In this document: positions 60,603-64,000 of the stretch, piece by piece
Position numbering within the stretch: the first letter of the stretch is position 1
Layout: each line of letters opens with the position of its first letter
Origin: Micrococcales bacterium
GTDB lineage: Bacteria > Actinomycetota > Actinomycetes > S36-B12 > UBA10799
NCBI GenBank assembly: GCA_016703125.1
Contig: JADJCR010000003.1
Span: 124,001-188,000, forward strand
Length of the DNA: 64,000 nucleotides
Reading direction: 5' to 3'
Translations under genes and position numbers: made by a program
Notes under the pieces: model-generated
Databases searched by the model: none
What the model was told of the DNA's origin: nothing
The model's input: the letters and a program-made list of their open reading frames with translations, nothing else

Positions 60603-61556
60603 ATGGCTGAGATTCTGGTACTCGTCGACCACGTCGACGGCTCGGTGAAGAAGACCACCCTCGAACTGCTGACGCTGGCCCGGTCCCTGGGTGAGCCGTC
60701 GGCGGTGTTCGTCGGCGGTGGCAGCGACAGTGCGGCGGCCACCCTGGCCGAGTACGGCGCGGCGAACATCTACGTCGCCGACGCCGCAGAACTGACCGAC
60801 CACGTGGTCGCCCCCAAGGCCGAACTGCTCGCGCAGCTCGTGTCGGAGAAGTCCCCGGCGGCGGTGCTCATCACCTCCACCGCTGAGGGCAAGGAGATCG
60901 CCGGTCGGCTGGCGATCAAGGCCGGCAGCGGCGTCATCACCGACGCCGTGGGTGTGTCCTCCGATCTAGTCGCCACGCAGTCGATCTTCGGCGGCTCGAC
61001 CATCGTGCAGTCGAAGGTCACCCACGGCACCCCGATCATCACGGTGCGTCCGAACTCCACGGCGCCGGAGGCGGCCCCCGCGGCCGGTGCCCGCAGCGAC
61101 GTGTCGGTGTCCCTGAGCCCGTCGGCCACGGCGGCGAAGGTCGTGGACCGGGTCAAGGAGGAGAAGGGCGCTCGCCCCGAACTCACCGAGGCCGCGATCG
61201 TGGTCTCCGGCGGTCGTGGTGTGGGCGGTCCGGAGGGCTTCGCACTCATGGAGAAGCTCGCTGACTCCCTCGACGCAGCGGTGGGTGCCTCGCGGGCGGC
61301 CACCGACGCCGGCTGGTACCCCCACCAGTACCAGGTGGGCCAGACCGGCAAGACCGTGTCGCCGCAGTTGTACATCGCCAACGGCATCTCCGGGGCGATC
61401 CAGCACCGCGCCGGCATGCAGACCTCGAAGACGATCATCGTGGTCAACAAGGACCCCGAGGCGCCGATCTTCGAACTCGCCGACTACGGCGTGGTGGGTG
61501 ACCTCTTCGAGGTCGTCCCGCAACTGACCGACGAGATCAGCAAGCGCAAGGCCTGA
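60603..61556 (+). CDS. etfA: Electron transfer flavoprotein alpha subunit
   Basis: A 317-residue FAD-binding subunit. The C-terminal FAD domain contains ISGAIQHRAGMQTSKTIIVV and NKDPEAPIFELADYGVVGD; the N-terminal domain has EILVLVDHVDGSVKKTTLEL. RBS AGGGAGAA lies upstream of ATG 60603. The same etfB-etfA order next to the polysaccharide operon is known in mycobacteria. It ends just before a strong terminator. Confidence 0.95.
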   Translation: MAEILVLVDHVDGSVKKTTLELLTLARSLGEPSAVFVGGGSDSAAATLAEYGAANIYVADAAELTDHVVAPKAELLAQLVSEKSPAAVLITSTAEGKEIAGRLAIKAGSGVITDAVGVSSDLVATQSIFGGSTIVQSKVTHGTPIITVRPNSTAPEAAPAAGARSDVSVSLSPSATAAKVVDRVKEEKGARPELTEAAIVVSGGRGVGGPEGFALMEKLADSLDAAVGASRAATDAGWYPHQYQVGQTGKTVSPQLYIANGISGAIQHRAGMQTSKTIIVVNKDPEAPIFELADYGVVGDLFEVVPQLTDEISKRKA

Positions 61557-61564
61557 TCCGCGAG

Positions 61565-61602
61565 CAGGCCCCGCCACCAACGCATCCCGGTGGCGGGGCC
61601 TG
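61565..61602 (+). terminator. Strong hairpin terminator of etfBA
   Basis: CAGGCCCCGCCACC (61565-61578) and GGTGGCGGGGCCTG (61589-61602) are perfect 14-bp arms with a 10-nt loop, 9 bp after the etfA stop. Confidence 0.85.
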
Positions 61603-61649
61603 GTCGTGTTCAGGTGGGCCGGGCCACGGTTCGGTTCCGGGGCGGGGGC

Positions 61650-61928
61650 GGTGGCCGCGGGTTTCGTAGGCGGGAGTGGTTCGGACGTTGGGGAGTGAAG
61701 GAGACCGGTTGGATCGCTCCCGGGTGTACGGATCTCTCCCGGGTGAGTCTGGAGGGCAGCCAGCGCTCCCCGGTGGCCGCGGGTTTCGTAGGCGGGAGTG
61801 ATTCGGATGTTGGGGAGTGAAGGAGACCGGTGGGATCGCTCCCCGTTGTACGGATCTCTCCCGGGTGAGGCTGGAGGGCGCCGCCAGGCCCGTCTCCCGG
61901 GTGAGGCTGGAGGGCGCCGCCAGGCCCC
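61650..61928. repeat. Imperfect tandem repeat: two 122-bp units and a 36-bp duplicated tail
   Basis: Unit 1 starts near 61650 (GGTGGCCGCGGGTTTCGTAG) and unit 2 near 61772 with the same words; the period is 122 bp and the copies differ by scattered substitutions. The end of unit 2 contains TCTCCCGGGTGAGG at 61857 and again at 61893, a 36-bp tandem copy. The 460 bases from the etfA terminator to the MBOAT gene hold these repeats and the MBOAT promoter, with no convincing gene. Confidence 0.8.
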
Positions 61929-61988
61929 GAGCCCGGGTGACCCGCGACCCGCCGACGTCGCCTGAGCGCGAATGTCCCCACCCCGGGT

Positions 61989-62030
61989 TAGCCTCGCGAT
62001 AAGTCACGCGAGCCCTTCCCCATCGCGTGA
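61989..62030 (+). promoter_or_regulatory. MBOAT promoter and 5' UTR inverted repeat
   Basis: TAGCCT (61989-61994) is a -10 box. TCACGCGA (62004-62011) and TCGCGTGA (62023-62030) are a perfect 8-bp inverted repeat in the first ~30 nt of the mRNA or over the start site. It may be a repressor site or leader hairpin; neither is proven. Confidence 0.5.
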
Positions 62031-62061
62031 CCCAGGCAGGTGATGGACCGAGGGGTTGCGC

Positions 62062-63582
62062 GTGGTTTTTCCGACGATCGAGTTCGCGGCGTTCTTCGTC
62101 GTGGTGCTGCTCGCGTCGTGGTTGCTCATGCCCACGCCGAAGTACTGGAAGCCGTTCATCTTCGCCGCGTCGTTGGCGTTCTACGCGGCGGCCGACTGGC
62201 GCTGGGTGTTCCTGCTGCTCGCCTCGATCATTGGCAACCAGGCCGCCGCGACACTGATCAGCCGGATGGCGCGGGGACCCGGGCGCAAGGCCGTGCTCGT
62301 CGCGGCGGTCGCGGGCAATCTGCTTCTGCTTGGGGTGTTCAAGTACCTCGGGTTCTTCGTCGACAGCGTGAACGGGCTGGTGAGCGCGTTCGGCTTCGAG
62401 GGCGAGCAGCAGGTGCTGGAACTGGCCCTGCCGGTCGGGATCTCGTTCTTCACGTTCCAGGCGATCAGTTACGTGGTCGATGTGTACCGCGAAAGGGCGC
62501 CGCTGGCCACGCCGATCAACACCGCCGTCTACCTGTCGTTCTTCCCGCATCTGGTCGCCGGACCGATCGTGCGGGCCACGGAATTCATCCCGCAACTGGC
62601 CACGCCGCGCAGCCCGCGTAGCATCCCGGCAGCGCCGGCGCTTTTCCTCATCGCCGGCGGCTTGTTCAAGAAGGTCGTGCTCGCGGATTTCCTGGCCGTC
62701 AACCTGGTGGATCCGGTCTTCGGCAGTCCGCAGGCGTTCGGAGCCGTCGACACCGGTGTCGCGATCCTCGGGTACGCCGCGCAGATCTACTGCGACTTCT
62801 CCGGCTACACCGACATCGCGATCGGCCTGGCGATGCTGCTGGGATTCTGGTTCCCGCAGAACTTCGACCAGCCCTACCGGGCGGCCAGCCTGCAGGAGTT
62901 CTGGCACCGCTGGCATATGACCCTGTCCCGCTGGCTGCGCGACTACGTGTACATCCCGCTCGGCGGCAGCCACAAGGGTCCCCGTCGCACCTACATCAAC
63001 CTCATGCTCACGATGATCCTCGGTGGGCTGTGGCACGGCGCGGCGTGGACGTTCGTGATCTGGGGCACCATGCACGGGTCGGGGCTGGCGGTGGAGCGCT
63101 GGGCCCGGCAGCGCGCTGCGAGCCTGCGCGCCCCCCGGGACATCGACCTGCGCGATGAACCGGAACCGGCAGGTGGTGGCGACGTCACCCGCACGATGGT
63201 GATGGTCAAGCCGGCCCGCCTCGACGCGGTCGTCTCCCGCACGTACCCGAAGCCCGTGCTGTGGCTGGTGACGTTCGCGTTCGTGTGCTTCGCGTGGGTG
63301 TTCTTCCGGTCCCCGGATGTCGGCACCGCGCTCACGGTCCTGTCCCGGTTGGTGGTCGGATGGACCACTGCCGCGACGCTGGTCACGCCGGCCGTTCTGG
63401 TCGCTCTGGTCGTGGCGTTCAGCACGCAGGTGACGCCCGCACGGCTGTGGGACCGCGTGGCGGTGCAGTTCAGCCGGCTGCCCTACTGGGCGCAGGGTGT
63501 GCTGTTCGGTGTGTTCCTGATCGTCATCGACACACTGGTCGGCCAGCAGGGTGTGGCCCCGTTCATCTACTTCCGATTCTGA
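62062..63582 (+). CDS. MBOAT-family membrane O-acyltransferase (AlgI-like)
   Basis: A 506-residue polytopic protein. Family signatures are SFFTFQAISYVVDVYRERAP, FPHLVAGPIVRATEFIPQL, QIYCDFSGYTDIAIG and FWHRWHMTLSRWLRDYVYIPLGG. The catalytic His is H325 in GGLWHGAAWTF. MBOAT proteins of the AlgI/DltB type move acyl groups across the membrane to wall or exopolysaccharides. GTG 62062 has GAGGGG upstream. Its partner is the next gene, 10 bp on. Confidence 0.92.
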   Translation: MVFPTIEFAAFFVVVLLASWLLMPTPKYWKPFIFAASLAFYAAADWRWVFLLLASIIGNQAAATLISRMARGPGRKAVLVAAVAGNLLLLGVFKYLGFFVDSVNGLVSAFGFEGEQQVLELALPVGISFFTFQAISYVVDVYRERAPLATPINTAVYLSFFPHLVAGPIVRATEFIPQLATPRSPRSIPAAPALFLIAGGLFKKVVLADFLAVNLVDPVFGSPQAFGAVDTGVAILGYAAQIYCDFSGYTDIAIGLAMLLGFWFPQNFDQPYRAASLQEFWHRWHMTLSRWLRDYVYIPLGGSHKGPRRTYINLMLTMILGGLWHGAAWTFVIWGTMHGSGLAVERWARQRAASLRAPRDIDLRDEPEPAGGGDVTRTMVMVKPARLDAVVSRTYPKPVLWLVTFAFVCFAWVFFRSPDVGTALTVLSRLVVGWTTAATLVTPAVLVALVVAFSTQVTPARLWDRVAVQFSRLPYWAQGVLFGVFLIVIDTLVGQQGVAPFIYFRF

Positions 63583-63592
63583 AGGCCCGGCC

Positions 63593-64000
63593 ATGACACA
63601 CACCCTCCACGAGCCCCCCAAGGCCGACACCCCTGCGCCGCAGAAGCGCAACCGCGCGGACAGCTATCACCCAGCCATGCACGGCTTCGAGGGCAAGCGG
63701 ATGCCTGCCGGGCACATCTGGCTGGTCGTGGTCATCGCCCTGGGTGTGGCCGTCATCTTCAACTCCGGCGGCTTCCTGCGTGACGCCAACGGCATGCGAC
63801 CCGGTGTCCTGAGGACGGTGGTCGTCGCGCTGGCCACTCCGATCGACGCCGCCGCGCAGTGGCTGCGCCTGGATCGTCCGCAGCAGGCGCTGGCGGGCGT
63901 GCTCGGCCAGGACACCGATGATGCCGACGGTGCGGCGCTGGTTTCCGACGAACCGGTCGCCGAGCCCGCCCCGGTGGCCACGGCCCCACCGATCACCAGC
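63593..64000 (+). CDS. Partner of the MBOAT protein, N-terminal part (possible SGNH/AlgJ-like protein; partial)
   Basis: 136 residues to the window edge. Cytosolic start MTHTLHEPPKADTPAPQK, a membrane helix at about 44-60 (GHIWLVVVIALGVAVIF), and a Pro/Ala-rich extracytoplasmic linker at the edge. Single-pass proteins with an outside SGNH or AlgJ domain are the usual partner of AlgI-type MBOATs; that domain would lie beyond the edge. ATG 63593, 10 bp after MBOAT, so one operon. Confidence 0.65.
   Translation, partial: MTHTLHEPPKADTPAPQKRNRADSYHPAMHGFEGKRMPAGHIWLVVVIALGVAVIFNSGGFLRDANGMRPGVLRTVVVALATPIDAAAQWLRLDRPQQALAGVLGQDTDDADGAALVSDEPVAEPAPVATAPPITS

Noticed and set aside
61650..61928. 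CRISPR array
   Set aside because: Only two long, imperfect copies with no short spacers, and no cas genes in the window.
61537..63651. A 704-codon minus-strand open frame across the tandem repeat and the MBOAT gene
   Set aside because: The MBOAT gene on the plus strand has all family motifs. The minus frame is charged, low-complexity, and its repeated peptides merely reflect the DNA repeats.

Overview
The window is high-GC DNA from an actinobacterium. Evidence: a WhiB-family regulator, the MurT/GatD amidotransferase pair, GlgE-type glycogen synthesis, the Mec+/CysO/CysM cysteine system, DUF3039, DUF2017 and DUF3618 genes, many ATGA/GTGA gene overlaps, and many leaderless promoters (TANNNT 6-7 nt before the start codon). 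Several blocks match, from memory, Mycobacterium tuberculosis gene order: Rv1331-Rv1341 (clpS to rdgB), Rv2520c/Rv2521 (DUF3618/bcp) and Rv3028c-Rv3039c (etfA/etfB, a polysaccharide methylation cluster, an enoyl-CoA hydratase). The gene content is not mycobacterial overall, and I cannot name the order.

Layout. 1-5.3 kb: end of an unknown gene, WhiB, DUF3039, an IclR regulator, a secreted D-Ala-D-Ala carboxypeptidase divergent from a secreted GH18 hydrolase. 5.3-16.8 kb: a class V aminotransferase divergent from clpS, DUF2017, mec, cysO, cysM, murI and a metallo-beta-lactamase-fold phosphodiesterase; then an AbiEi/DUF559-type gene next to a nested repeat array, rph, rdgB, an M13 peptidase and a YihY membrane protein. 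16.9-23.1 kb: a DUF4239 membrane protein and a ~1,760-codon secreted multidomain gene broken by four indels. 23.2-27.2 kb: tRNA-Leu, bcp, a cobalt/nickel ECF transporter behind a perfect 12-bp inverted repeat, DUF3618, a frameshifted GroES-like gene, tRNA-Lys. 27.3-36.5 kb: an MFS exporter, a small peptidoglycan hydrolase, a four-gene type IV secretion-like cassette, two tandem secreted phospholipase D-like genes. 36.5-44.5 kb: an acyl-CoA mutase large subunit, TetR, a thioredoxin-TPR protein, gatD-murT, a DEAH helicase with a hydrophobic C-terminal hairpin. 44.6-61.6 kb: alpha-glucan and modified-polysaccharide genes (glgB, glgE, glgX, enoyl-CoA hydratase, methyltransferase, acyltransferase, ATP-grasp ligase, GT4, GH57, second methyltransferase), then etfB-etfA and a strong terminator. 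61.6-64 kb: a tandem 122-bp repeat, an MBOAT O-acyltransferase and the start of its partner.

How the genes work together. GlgE (maltose-1-phosphate polymerisation), GlgB (branching) and GlgX (debranching) handle storage glucan. The GT4/GH57/methyltransferase/acyltransferase set resembles the mycobacterial methylglucose lipopolysaccharide locus and probably makes a modified, lipid-interacting intracellular glucan. CysO, Mec+ and CysM form the sulfur-carrier cysteine pathway. MurI, MurT/GatD, the carboxypeptidase and the small hydrolase act on peptidoglycan.

Caution. Nine single-base indels, mostly in or beside short G/C runs, interrupt five otherwise intact genes, and one in-frame amber stop separates a signal peptide from its enzyme. 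This pattern fits base-calling error in a draft or metagenome assembly at least as well as real gene decay. The most novel-looking items are the four-copy alternating repeat beside the DUF559 gene, the compact T4SS-like cassette, the giant secreted protein, the ATP-grasp gene inside the polysaccharide cluster, the cbiM operator and the 122-bp tandem repeat.
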